Assembly (NCBI GenBank): GCA_003153585.1
Contig: PLZZ01000123.1
Coordinates: 1 to 6,477 of the forward strand
Source: Acidobacteriota bacterium
GTDB lineage: Bacteria > Acidobacteriota > Terriglobia > Acidiferrales > UBA7541
Direction: 5' to 3'
Length of the DNA stretch: 6,477 nucleotides
Position numbers and translations under genes: made by a program. Positions 1 through 5,147 of the stretch are shown piece by piece. Below the pieces are notes generated by a model. It made no database searches. It saw only the letters and a program-made list of their open reading frames with translations, and was not told the origin of the DNA. Every line of letters starts with the position of its first letter. The stretch's first letter is position 1.

Positions 1-864
1 GGCGCGCTGGTGACAAGCAACGACGCTGCCGACTCCGTGCCGGATTGGCCTCTCGCTTATGGCCGAATTATTCCTCCCCTCGTGGGAGGCATTCGCTACG
101 AATTTGCTCACCGAGTGTTTGCCGCTACCGTCAGTATTCTCACTCTGGTTTTAGCCGTCTGGCTTGCCCGCAGCGGCACTCGCATCGCTCGCAAGCTAGG
201 TTGGACTGCGCTCGGCCTCATCATCGCGCAAGCTCTTCTCGGTGCGCTGCGCGTCCTTCGCGGCCACCCGGCAGTCACGGCGACGATGCACGCTACGCTC
301 GCGCAGATATTCTTCGTTACCGTGGTCAGCCTCGCGCTGCTGACCAGCGCCTGGTGGCAGCGCGAGCTATCGCCCCTTGACGATCGCGGCTCACCCCGCC
401 TGCGTCCTCTTGCAGCCGTCACTAGCGCTGCTATTTTCGTTCAGCTCATCCTCGGCGCCGGCTTTCGCCACGGAGCCTTTGGAATCCTGCCGCATCTCAT
501 CGGATTCGTCGTGGTTACGTTTCTGGTCGTATGGACTTGCCGCGCGGTGCGCAAGCGTTTTGGCCAGGTTCGCGACCTTCGGCGCTGGGGCGTCTTGCTA
601 CAGGCGTTCCTCGGCACGCAGATCTTGCTCGGCGTTGCCGCGTATTGGGCCGTAGTGCAGGCTATGCACGCCGCCCAGCCGTCTATGGGCTATGTTGTCA
701 TCACGGTCGCACATGTGCTCGTCGGCGCATTGACGCTTGCTTCCAGCGTGGTCTTGACGTTATCTTGCTATCGTTTGATTCGTCCGAAAGCAGTCGTGGC
801 ACTAAGATCGGCTATGGAAACTACACGCGCCGGTGGTACGCGAGCCGAGAGCTCGAGGGCTTGA
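1..864 (+). CDS. ctaA: Haem A synthase CtaA/COX15, 5'-truncated by window edge
   Basis: This inner-membrane enzyme oxidises the C8 methyl of haem O to the formyl of haem A for aa3/caa3-type oxidases. The frame is open from base 1 (GALVTSNDAADSVPDWP...). GALV matches the end of the family's first TM helix, so the real start lies upstream and the GTG at 10 is an internal Val codon. Numbering from base 1, seven TM helices follow at about 38-56, 67-86, 98-118, 137-155, 165-181, 197-221 and 232-257. Histidines fit the four family haem ligands: H37 (FAHR), H97 (MHATLAQ), H165 (LPHLIG) and H238 (VAHVLVG); RHGAFGILPH is a further conserved patch. Val13 and Ala19 occupy the positions of the two extracytoplasmic-loop cysteines of Bacillus CtaA, so that redox pair is absent. 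A basic tail of about 30 residues follows the last helix. The stop lies 4 bp before ctaB. The family call is firm. Confidence 0.93.
   Translation, partial: GALVTSNDAADSVPDWPLAYGRIIPPLVGGIRYEFAHRVFAATVSILTLVLAVWLARSGTRIARKLGWTALGLIIAQALLGALRVLRGHPAVTATMHATLAQIFFVTVVSLALLTSAWWQRELSPLDDRGSPRLRPLAAVTSAAIFVQLILGAGFRHGAFGILPHLIGFVVVTFLVVWTCRAVRKRFGQVRDLRRWGVLLQAFLGTQILLGVAAYWAVVQAMHAAQPSMGYVVITVAHVLVGALTLASSVVLTLSCYRLIRPKAVVALRSAMETTRAGGTRAESSRA
855..859 (+). promoter_or_regulatory. Ribosome binding site of ctaB
   Basis: GAGGG ends 9 bases before the ATG at 869 and lies within the last codons of ctaA. It supports that ATG over the in-frame GTG at 833, which would add 12 residues (MVREPRARGLDV) that do not look like the family's N-terminus. 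Confidence 0.55.
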
Positions 865-868
865 CGTC

Positions 869-1762
869 ATGAGCAACGAACGCGCAGTCGCCATCAACCT
901 TTTCGAAAAGCCCTGGGCTTACGTCGTGCTCACGAAGCCCGACGTCACCTTCCTGGTGGTGATTACCACCGTTGCGGGCTTTTACCTCGGTTCAACCGGC
1001 CCCGTGGATTGGGCTCGCCTCGCGCAAACGCTCTTCGGCACTTTGCTGGTAGCCGGTGGGACCGCCGCTCTGAATCAATACGTGGAAAGAGATATGGACG
1101 CGGTAATGCGCAGGACGGCGGCGCGCCCGCTTCCGACCGGGACGTTAAAACCAAGCGAAGTCCTGATTTTCGGTGCCGTCACGATCGTTTTCGGCACAGC
1201 GTGGCTGGCCCTCACCGTTAACGCACTCGCGGCCTTTATCGCCTTCGCCACCTGCGCGTCTTACCTTGCCCTCTACACGCCGCTTAAGACCCGTACGACG
1301 CTTGCAACCGCCGTGGGAGCCATTCCTGGCGCGTTGCCTCCGTTGATCGGCTGGGCCGCTGCCCGGGGCTCACTTTCCGAAGGCGGCTGGATTCTTTTTG
1401 CCATTTTGTTCGTATGGCAGTTCCCGCACTTCATGGCCATCGCCTGGATGTACCGCGAAGACTACGCACGGGCGGGGATTCAAATGTTGCCGGTCGTGGA
1501 CCGCAAGGGTGACGCTACGTTTAACGTGATTGTCAGTTTTTCCGCAATCCTAGTGCCGGTAAGCTTGCTTCCCTCGGTGATGGGAATGGCCGGGATTCGT
1601 TATTTCTTCGGAGCACTGGTACTGGGGATGATTTTGCTGCAAGTTTCGCTGTGGGCCAACCGCGCGCGCACCAATGTCCGCGCGAAATGGCTGATGCATG
1701 CCACCGTCATTCACATCCCGGTTCTGCTTGCGTGGATGATTTTCGATAAAATGGGCCGATGA
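869..1762 (+). CDS. ctaB: Protohaem IX farnesyltransferase (haem O synthase) CtaB
   Basis: This UbiA-superfamily membrane prenyltransferase adds farnesyl from farnesyl diphosphate to haem B, giving haem O, the substrate of CtaA. It has 297 residues, normal for the family. The first Asp-rich motif is at 69-77 (N69, E73, D75, D77, in NQYVERDMD), followed by MRRTAARPLP. The second conserved region runs from YTPLK at 136 to GALPPLIGW at 154-162. WQFPHF (183-188) and YREDYARAGIQMLPVVD (195-211) supply the downstream polar motif. About eight to nine hydrophobic helices can be seen, ending in the typical C-terminal helix and FDK. The usual Asn after the YTPLK segment is replaced (LATAVGAIPG). The gene starts 4 bp after ctaA and its stop overlaps the next ATG, so it is almost certainly cotranscribed with both. 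ATG 869 is preferred because of its Shine-Dalgarno sequence and the family's N-terminal length. Confidence 0.96.
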   Translation: MSNERAVAINLFEKPWAYVVLTKPDVTFLVVITTVAGFYLGSTGPVDWARLAQTLFGTLLVAGGTAALNQYVERDMDAVMRRTAARPLPTGTLKPSEVLIFGAVTIVFGTAWLALTVNALAAFIAFATCASYLALYTPLKTRTTLATAVGAIPGALPPLIGWAAARGSLSEGGWILFAILFVWQFPHFMAIAWMYREDYARAGIQMLPVVDRKGDATFNVIVSFSAILVPVSLLPSVMGMAGIRYFFGALVLGMILLQVSLWANRARTNVRAKWLMHATVIHIPVLLAWMIFDKMGR

Positions 1763-2232
1763 CCACAACAACTATGGGAACGGAAAGCACTAAGCCTCGA
1801 GCGAACTGGATTGAGCTAAGCGTAATCTGCGCTCTTTTCGCCGCCTTAGCGCTAATCGGCATCATCTGGGAGATTACCAGCGGTCTGCTTACCAGCGGAA
1901 TCGACGGCATCATGTTGCTGGCAATCTGCTTGATGATGGGCGGAATCTTCAGCCTTATGATTCTGGTGATGGTGTATCAAGCGGGAGTGCTTCCATTTTT
2001 CCGTGCCAAACCCGCCGCCCAAGCAGCGCCGAAGTCGCCCGCGGCTGCGCCTGCCACAGCAGTTGCAAAGAGTGCCGCTCCGGTCCCTGCAACCTCTCCG
2101 GCTGCCGCGCCGCCGCTGCAGACTTCCCATCCACTTGCTGCTGTAGAGCCGGGTTATCCGGAGCCTCCGCCAGCACCTAAACCGGCGGCGAAACCCGCGC
2201 CTGCTCCGGCGGCTAAGCCTCAGGACAGCTAA
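1759..2232 (+). CDS. Small two-TM membrane protein with Ala/Pro-rich tail, unknown function
   Basis: I do not recognise this 157-residue protein. It has a short polar N-terminus with K12 and R14, a hydrophobic helix at about 18-37, a short loop (SGLLTSGIDG), a second long helix at about 50-76, then FFRAK and a low-complexity tail. The tail, residues 84-157, has 46 Ala or Pro out of 74, with Lys spaced through it (PKPAAKPAPAPAAKP). Positive charges on both flanks suggest a hairpin with both ends in the cytoplasm (inference). Its ATG overlaps the ctaB stop as ATGA, so translational coupling is likely; no Shine-Dalgarno is evident. An in-frame ATG at 1774 would shorten it by five residues. Its place between ctaB and a DUF420 gene suggests a role in oxidase assembly or haem handling, but nothing in the sequence shows an activity. 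Confidence 0.78.
   Translation: MTTTTMGTESTKPRANWIELSVICALFAALALIGIIWEITSGLLTSGIDGIMLLAICLMMGGIFSLMILVMVYQAGVLPFFRAKPAAQAAPKSPAAAPATAVAKSAAPVPATSPAAAPPLQTSHPLAAVEPGYPEPPPAPKPAAKPAPAPAAKPQDS
2008..2229 (+). repeat. Low-complexity Ala/Pro/Lys-coding tract
   Basis: GC-rich degenerate repeats encode the tail of the two-TM protein: Ala runs broken by Pro and Lys, ending in AP/KP units. The repetition is at the amino-acid level and codons vary, which suggests selection on protein composition rather than recent slippage. It resembles the flexible linkers of TonB-like or scaffold proteins. Confidence 0.6.
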
Positions 2233-2260
2233 AGGCCCCTGAAAACAAAATCGTGCGCCC

Positions 2261-2746
2261 ATGACAATTATTCCGCTCTCATCTCTTCCCGCAGTGAACG
2301 CCACGCTGAACGCGGTTTGCACTTTCTTTCTGCTCATTGGCTTTGCCTTCATTCGCAACGGAAAAATCCGTTGGCACCGCGCCGCGATGCTGTGCGCGTT
2401 CTTCTGCTCGATAACTTTCCTGGGTTTTTACGTTTACTTCCACGTGCACGCGGGCCTAATTCGCTTCGGGGGCCAGGGCTGGATCCGGCCGGTGTATTTT
2501 ACCCTGCTCGTTTCGCACACCATTCTCGCGATAACCACGCTGCCGCTCGTGATCATCACGCTCGCCTACGCCTTAAGCGAGCGATTCAGCAGTCATCGCC
2601 GCATCGCGCATTGGACTTATCCGATATGGCTCTACGTTTCAGTTACAGGCGTTATCGTTTATTGGCTCTTGTACATCGCTTACACGCCCATCGGCGCGCC
2701 GGCAGTATCCCAGATCAGCCTGCCTCTGCTGCACGCGTTGCTGTAA
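2261..2746 (+). CDS. DUF420 family membrane protein (CtaM/YozB-like oxidase maturation factor)
   Basis: This 161-residue protein has four predicted TM helices (about 10-32, 41-61, 78-104, 118-141). The family pattern is clear: LPAVNATLN at 9-17, an IR...WHR segment with H39, FYVYFHVHAG with H61 and H63, a GQGWIRPVYF patch at 71-80, H86 in the third helix, SHRR with H112, and PIWLYVSVTGV at 121-131. In Firmicutes, DUF420 proteins (CtaM) are needed for active aa3-type oxidase and sit beside cta genes, which fits this location. The conserved histidines could bind haem or copper, but that is inference. The gene starts 28 bp after the preceding stop and ends 12 bp before the next gene. AAAGG at 2231-2235 is too far upstream to be a good Shine-Dalgarno, so expression probably depends on read-through from ctaB and its neighbour. 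The start fits the family's N-terminus. Confidence 0.9.
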   Translation: MTIIPLSSLPAVNATLNAVCTFFLLIGFAFIRNGKIRWHRAAMLCAFFCSITFLGFYVYFHVHAGLIRFGGQGWIRPVYFTLLVSHTILAITTLPLVIITLAYALSERFSSHRRIAHWTYPIWLYVSVTGVIVYWLLYIAYTPIGAPAVSQISLPLLHALL

Positions 2747-2758
2747 ACTGTTTATCGA

Positions 2759-3601
2759 ATGGCAGAAACCACAAAAACACAATCTTCCTTCGGCGGCCGT
2801 TGGGCTTTCGGAATCCTCGGCATAGCGCTGCTGTTTGTGCTCATGCCGTTCTTGTTTTGGAACGCCACCTGGTTCGGACGCCCGTTAAACGATCAGCAGG
2901 TTTCGAAAGCGCTGGCAGACCACTCGCACCCGCGCGACATCCAGCACGCGCTGGCTCAGCTCGAAACGCGCATCGAAACTCGCGACCCCTCCGTCCGCAA
3001 GTGGTATCCCCAAATCATTCAGCTCGCCAGCGATCCGGTGGAGGAGATCCGCGTCACCGATGCCTGGGTAATGGGCCAGGACAATTCATCTGAGGACTTT
3101 CATCACGCGCTATTGCAGCTCCTCAGCGACCCTAACCCGATGGTCCAGCGTAACGCAGCGCTCTCCCTGGTACGTTTCAAGGACGATTCCGGCCACGCGC
3201 AAATCGTCGCCATGCTCCGGCCGTCCGAACTTAGCTCGCCGGTCGAAGGAAAGCTTGATACTCGGCTAAAGCCTGGAGATGTGGTCAATCCCGGAACGAT
3301 GGTGGCGCACGTCGAATCAGCAGCGGGGAAGCGGGAAGTGCGATCGAACGTTCCGGGCACGGTGGGCCGCTGGCTTACCGCAGACGGGTCGAGCGTAACC
3401 GCGGGCCAGCCGATTCTTTCGCTCTCGCCGAGCGAGAGCATGGTATGGGAAGCTCTGCGCGCACTTTTTTTGATGGGCAACGCGGAGGATACGGTCGATG
3501 TTGCCCGCTTCGCGCATGGAGCGAATGGGATGTCGGTGCAGATCGCGCAGCAAGCTCAGGCCACGCTGATAGCGATACGCGGGCGGAGTCAATCAAACTG
3601 A
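2759..3601 (+). CDS. Membrane-anchored HEAT-repeat protein with embedded lipoyl/HlyD-like barrel
   Basis: This 280-residue protein has a single N-terminal TM anchor (about 15-35, after R14), so the rest is probably extracytoplasmic. Residues 57-155 are alpha-helical with at least two HEAT-like units, seen as LASDPVEEIRVTDAWVMG at 89-106 and LLSDPNPMVQRNAALSLVRF at 121-140. Residues 159-224 read as a barrel-sandwich (lipoyl/biotinyl-like) domain made of two half-motifs: PVEGKLDTRLKPGDVVNPGT and VRSNVPGTVGRWLTADGSSV followed by TAGQPILSLSP. The position of the modified lysine in lipoyl or biotin carriers is not Lys here (K191 is offset), so it is more like a membrane-fusion-protein barrel than a cofactor carrier. 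Residues 228-274 return to helices. The gene lies 12 bp after the DUF420 gene as the last member of the cta run. I infer an oxidase-assembly scaffold or adaptor; the family is not recognised with certainty. Confidence 0.82.
   Translation: MAETTKTQSSFGGRWAFGILGIALLFVLMPFLFWNATWFGRPLNDQQVSKALADHSHPRDIQHALAQLETRIETRDPSVRKWYPQIIQLASDPVEEIRVTDAWVMGQDNSSEDFHHALLQLLSDPNPMVQRNAALSLVRFKDDSGHAQIVAMLRPSELSSPVEGKLDTRLKPGDVVNPGTMVAHVESAAGKREVRSNVPGTVGRWLTADGSSVTAGQPILSLSPSESMVWEALRALFLMGNAEDTVDVARFAHGANGMSVQIAQQAQATLIAIRGRSQSN
3421..3439. repeat. Perfect 8-bp inverted repeat with 3-nt loop inside a gene
   Basis: GCTCTCGC, then CGA, then GCGAGAGC, a GC-rich hairpin with no mismatch. It lies in the HEAT/lipoyl-like gene where the barrel domain passes into the C-terminal helices (Ser-rich SLSPSES). 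No T-run follows on either strand, so it is not a classical intrinsic terminator. It may be a chance product of Ser codons. Confidence 0.5.
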
Positions 3602-3621
3602 TTTCTAGATAGGGCGCTGCG

Positions 3622-4326
3622 CTATTTGTACTTCACCACAGCTTGGCCATCCTGGATCTGAATGTCGCTGATGTCCGCAGGCAATTTTAGCTTTTCGCGA
3701 TTTTCAGGAGACGCCATCATTTTGTCCACAGCCGCTTGCAGGGTGGATTGCGGCAGCGGAAGCGACCCAAGTTTCCCGGCCACCGGTTCAAATTTTATAT
3801 AGCCGTTGTCCGAAGTGAGATGGCCGTCGAGTTCGAGCGACAAATCCTTTCCGTGATAATCGAAAATCACGTAAGCTTTCACCAGGTCCCCATCCATATC
3901 GATCTTGACGTCCTTCACCGTGGATTGCACTTGGTCCAGAGTCGCTTGATCGCTGCCTGATAGCGCCGCTGCGGCCGGGTCGGCATTGGGAGCGCCAGCG
4001 CTAACCGCGGGGAATTGGACGCTACTGCTGCTCGGAGCCTGTGGTGCCGCCGCGCTCGTGGCGGGCTGGCTCTCGAGTTGTAAATTCTGCGCCAAATAAG
4101 AATTGAGCTCGCTGCGATCGAGCTGAACTTGGCTGGGCTGGCCCGCCGCTTTCGCTTGGTCCGCCGCTTGGAATTTGTGCTCTGCTCTGGCCCCTGCGTT
4201 CGCATCGTAAGGAATATTGGGAGCCGGTGATTTGCGTAAAACTAGAACCAGCGTCACGACCAGCGCCGCAAGAGTCGACCATTTCACAATCTGATAAAGC
4301 TTTTTATAAATTCCCGGCTCTGGCAT
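3622..4326 (-). CDS. Membrane-anchored extracytoplasmic protein of unknown function
   Basis: This is a 234-residue protein. A basic N-terminus (K8, K9, K15) and one TM helix at about 16-30 suggest an N-in, C-out anchor. A segment with LDRSELNSYLAQNL at 69-82 precedes a Ser/Ala/Pro-rich linker (about 87-125). The C-terminal part (130-234) alternates short beta-like stretches: VKDVKIDMDGDLVKAYVIF, DLSLELDGHL, GYIKFEPVAGKLGSLPLPQ, and a final IQIQDGQAVVKYK. The SELN motif, followed by paired strands, a G-x-LPLP turn and an amphipathic helix, resembles YpmS/LmeA-like lipid-binding folds. That is a weak pattern-based guess and I assign no function. ATG 4326 is fixed by a strong GGAGG just upstream. 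The gene converges with the HEAT gene across a 20-bp gap that has no visible terminator. It lies 148 bp downstream of the Nudix gene on the same strand. Confidence 0.82.
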   Translation of the reverse strand: MPEPGIYKKLYQIVKWSTLAALVVTLVLVLRKSPAPNIPYDANAGARAEHKFQAADQAKAAGQPSQVQLDRSELNSYLAQNLQLESQPATSAAAPQAPSSSSVQFPAVSAGAPNADPAAAALSGSDQATLDQVQSTVKDVKIDMDGDLVKAYVIFDYHGKDLSLELDGHLTSDNGYIKFEPVAGKLGSLPLPQSTLQAAVDKMMASPENREKLKLPADISDIQIQDGQAVVKYK

Positions 4327-4474
4327 ATGACCTCCGCGTCTTTACAAGCTTAGCAGCCAAAGTCAGACCGGCGTGTCACCCCGCAATTTCTGTACCTAAT
4401 CGCCACTTGTCCGGAAGGCCAGTCCGTATGGAGTGTGGGAGGGAGTTGTCTCTGGTACGGATGAGGCTATTTCC
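4327..4474. other. Intergenic stretch between two minus-strand genes
   Basis: This 148-bp stretch has no convincing coding frame. It contains the ribosome binding site of the downstream gene and a weak inverted pair TCCGTA (4423-4428) / TACGGA (4456-4461) with a 27-base loop. I find no T-run terminator after the Nudix stop and no good -35/-10 pair, so whether the two genes share a transcript is open. Confidence 0.5.
4331..4335 (-). promoter_or_regulatory. Strong ribosome binding site of the membrane-anchored protein gene
   Basis: GGAGG (GGAGGT with the next base) on the minus strand, with four bases between it and the ATG at 4326. The spacing is a little short, but this is one of the best Shine-Dalgarno matches in the window and fixes the start. 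Confidence 0.7.
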
Positions 4475-5029
4475 TTAAGGTCGTTTTTTACGCGCACAAT
4501 GCGCGTAATACAAAATCCCCGCCACCGACTTTGCATCGCGAATTCTCCCCGCGCGAATCCAATCTTCGATTTCGCCCAAACTAAAAATCCGCATCTCGAT
4601 TTTCTCGTCCGCTTCGGGCTGCGCCTTCCCCAATTTCAATCCCTCAGCCAGAAAAATCACCATGTTCTCGCTGACGAATCCCGGCGTTGGAAACAAGTCG
4701 AGCAGTTTCCGCATCCTCCGAGCCCTGTATCCGGTTTCTTCCAGCAATTCGCGGTGCGCCCCTTTTTGAAAACTCTCGCCACGGTCTTTGCTGCCCGCCA
4801 CAAGTTCCCAAAGGTATTGGCCCACAGCATGCCGGTATTGCCGGATCATCAGGATGCGCCCGTCCGGAAACACCGGCAGGACAACCACCGATCCTGGATG
4901 CGTCACGATTTCCCTCGTCGCCTCCACTCCTCCAGGTTCCACTACGCGCTCGCGGCGCACACCGAATACGCGCCCTTTGAACATCACCTTGCTGCTCAGA
5001 ACTTTTGCTAACGATTTTTTCTTAGCCAC
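4475..5029 (-). CDS. Nudix hydrolase, ADP-ribose pyrophosphatase type
   Basis: This 184-residue cytoplasmic enzyme is predicted to split ADP-ribose or a similar nucleoside diphosphate-X compound into AMP and a phosphosugar. The Nudix box is complete at residues 79-101: G79, E85, then RELLEETGY with R93, E94, E97, E98 and G100, matching G-x5-E-x7-R-E-U-x-E-E-x-G-U. RQYRHAVGQYLWELVAG precedes it, and PTPGFVSE follows with P116 about 15 residues after the box, the position typical of ADP-ribose pyrophosphatases. I chose the GTG at 5029 (start VAKKKSLAKV) because AGGGGAG lies 5 bases upstream and the length fits the family. The frame stays open to 5203, but those 58 extra residues (Arg/Ser/Thr-rich) run across the divergent promoter region and into the next gene. 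The exact substrate cannot be read from sequence. Confidence 0.92.
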   Translation of the reverse strand: MAKKKSLAKVLSSKVMFKGRVFGVRRERVVEPGGVEATREIVTHPGSVVVLPVFPDGRILMIRQYRHAVGQYLWELVAGSKDRGESFQKGAHRELLEETGYRARRMRKLLDLFPTPGFVSENMVIFLAEGLKLGKAQPEADEKIEMRIFSLGEIEDWIRAGRIRDAKSVAGILYYAHCARKKRP

Positions 5030-5034
5030 GCAAT

Positions 5035-5041
5035 CTCCCCT
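5035..5041 (-). promoter_or_regulatory. Ribosome binding site that fixes the GTG start of the Nudix gene
   Basis: AGGGGAG on the minus strand, five bases upstream of the GTG at 5029. The spacing is good and it supports this non-ATG start over the longer frame beginning at 5203. Confidence 0.65.
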
Positions 5042-5061
5042 AGTGAAGTCACGGCCTCGCC

Positions 5062-5090
5062 ATTCTACAGCTACACAGTTTCTTCGTCTC
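5062..5090 (-). promoter_or_regulatory. Candidate promoter of the Nudix gene
   Basis: On the minus strand, a -10-like TAGAAT (5062-5067, one mismatch to TATAAT) lies 17 bases from a weak -35-like GAGACG (5085-5090, three of six matches). The predicted transcript start is near 5055, giving a leader of about 25 bases that includes the Shine-Dalgarno. This is a consensus match only. Confidence 0.35.
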
Positions 5091-5101
5091 GCGACGTCGC
5101 G
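5090..5101. promoter_or_regulatory. Perfect 12-bp palindrome, candidate operator
   Basis: CGCGACGTCGCG is identical to its reverse complement. It lies in the divergent intergenic region, touching the candidate minus-strand -35 and 6 bp before the candidate plus-strand -35. That position would let one dimeric regulator act on both genes. One or two such 12-mers are expected by chance in a window this size, so its position is the main argument. Confidence 0.3.
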
Positions 5102-5106
5102 TTTTG

Positions 5107-5135
5107 TTGCCGCGCTTGTTCCGGTTGCATATACT
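5107..5135 (+). promoter_or_regulatory. Candidate promoter of the LytTR regulator gene
   Basis: TTGCCG (5107-5112, four of six matches to TTGACA), a 17-base spacer, then TATACT (5130-5135, five of six matches to TATAAT). This is the best sigma70-like match I found. Transcription would start about 5142-5144, only 4-6 bases before the ATG at 5148, giving an almost leaderless mRNA. That agrees with the lack of a Shine-Dalgarno there. Confidence 0.45.
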
Positions 5136-5147
5136 GGCCAGCGAACC

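Noticed and set aside
159..224. Idea that the barrel domain of the HEAT protein (residues 159-224) is a real lipoylated or biotinylated carrier
   Set aside because: When VRSNVPGTV is aligned with the conserved VRAPVSGTV-type stretch of carriers, the modified-lysine position is not Lys; K191 is two residues off. The positions given are residues of the protein, not bases.
1852..2358. 168-codon minus-strand frame opposite the Ala/Pro tail
   Set aside because: It is an Arg/Gly-rich translation of the reverse of Ala/Pro codons, a typical shadow.
2317..3093. Long 258-codon open frame across the DUF420 and HEAT genes
   Set aside because: It lies out of frame over two well-supported genes, is Arg/His/Ala-rich as shadow frames in GC-rich DNA usually are, and shows no domain pattern.
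3602..3621. Possible bidirectional terminator between the convergent genes
   Set aside because: The 20-bp gap has no stem of useful length and no flanking T/A runs.
4433..5011. 192-codon plus-strand frame opposite the Nudix gene
   Set aside because: The complete Nudix box on the minus strand explains this DNA; the plus-strand protein has no recognisable features.
4788..5147. In-frame 120-residue extension upstream of the LytTR regulator
   Set aside because: Most of it is antisense to the well-supported Nudix gene, and its residues do not resemble any domain. The receiver begins normally at the ATG at 5148.
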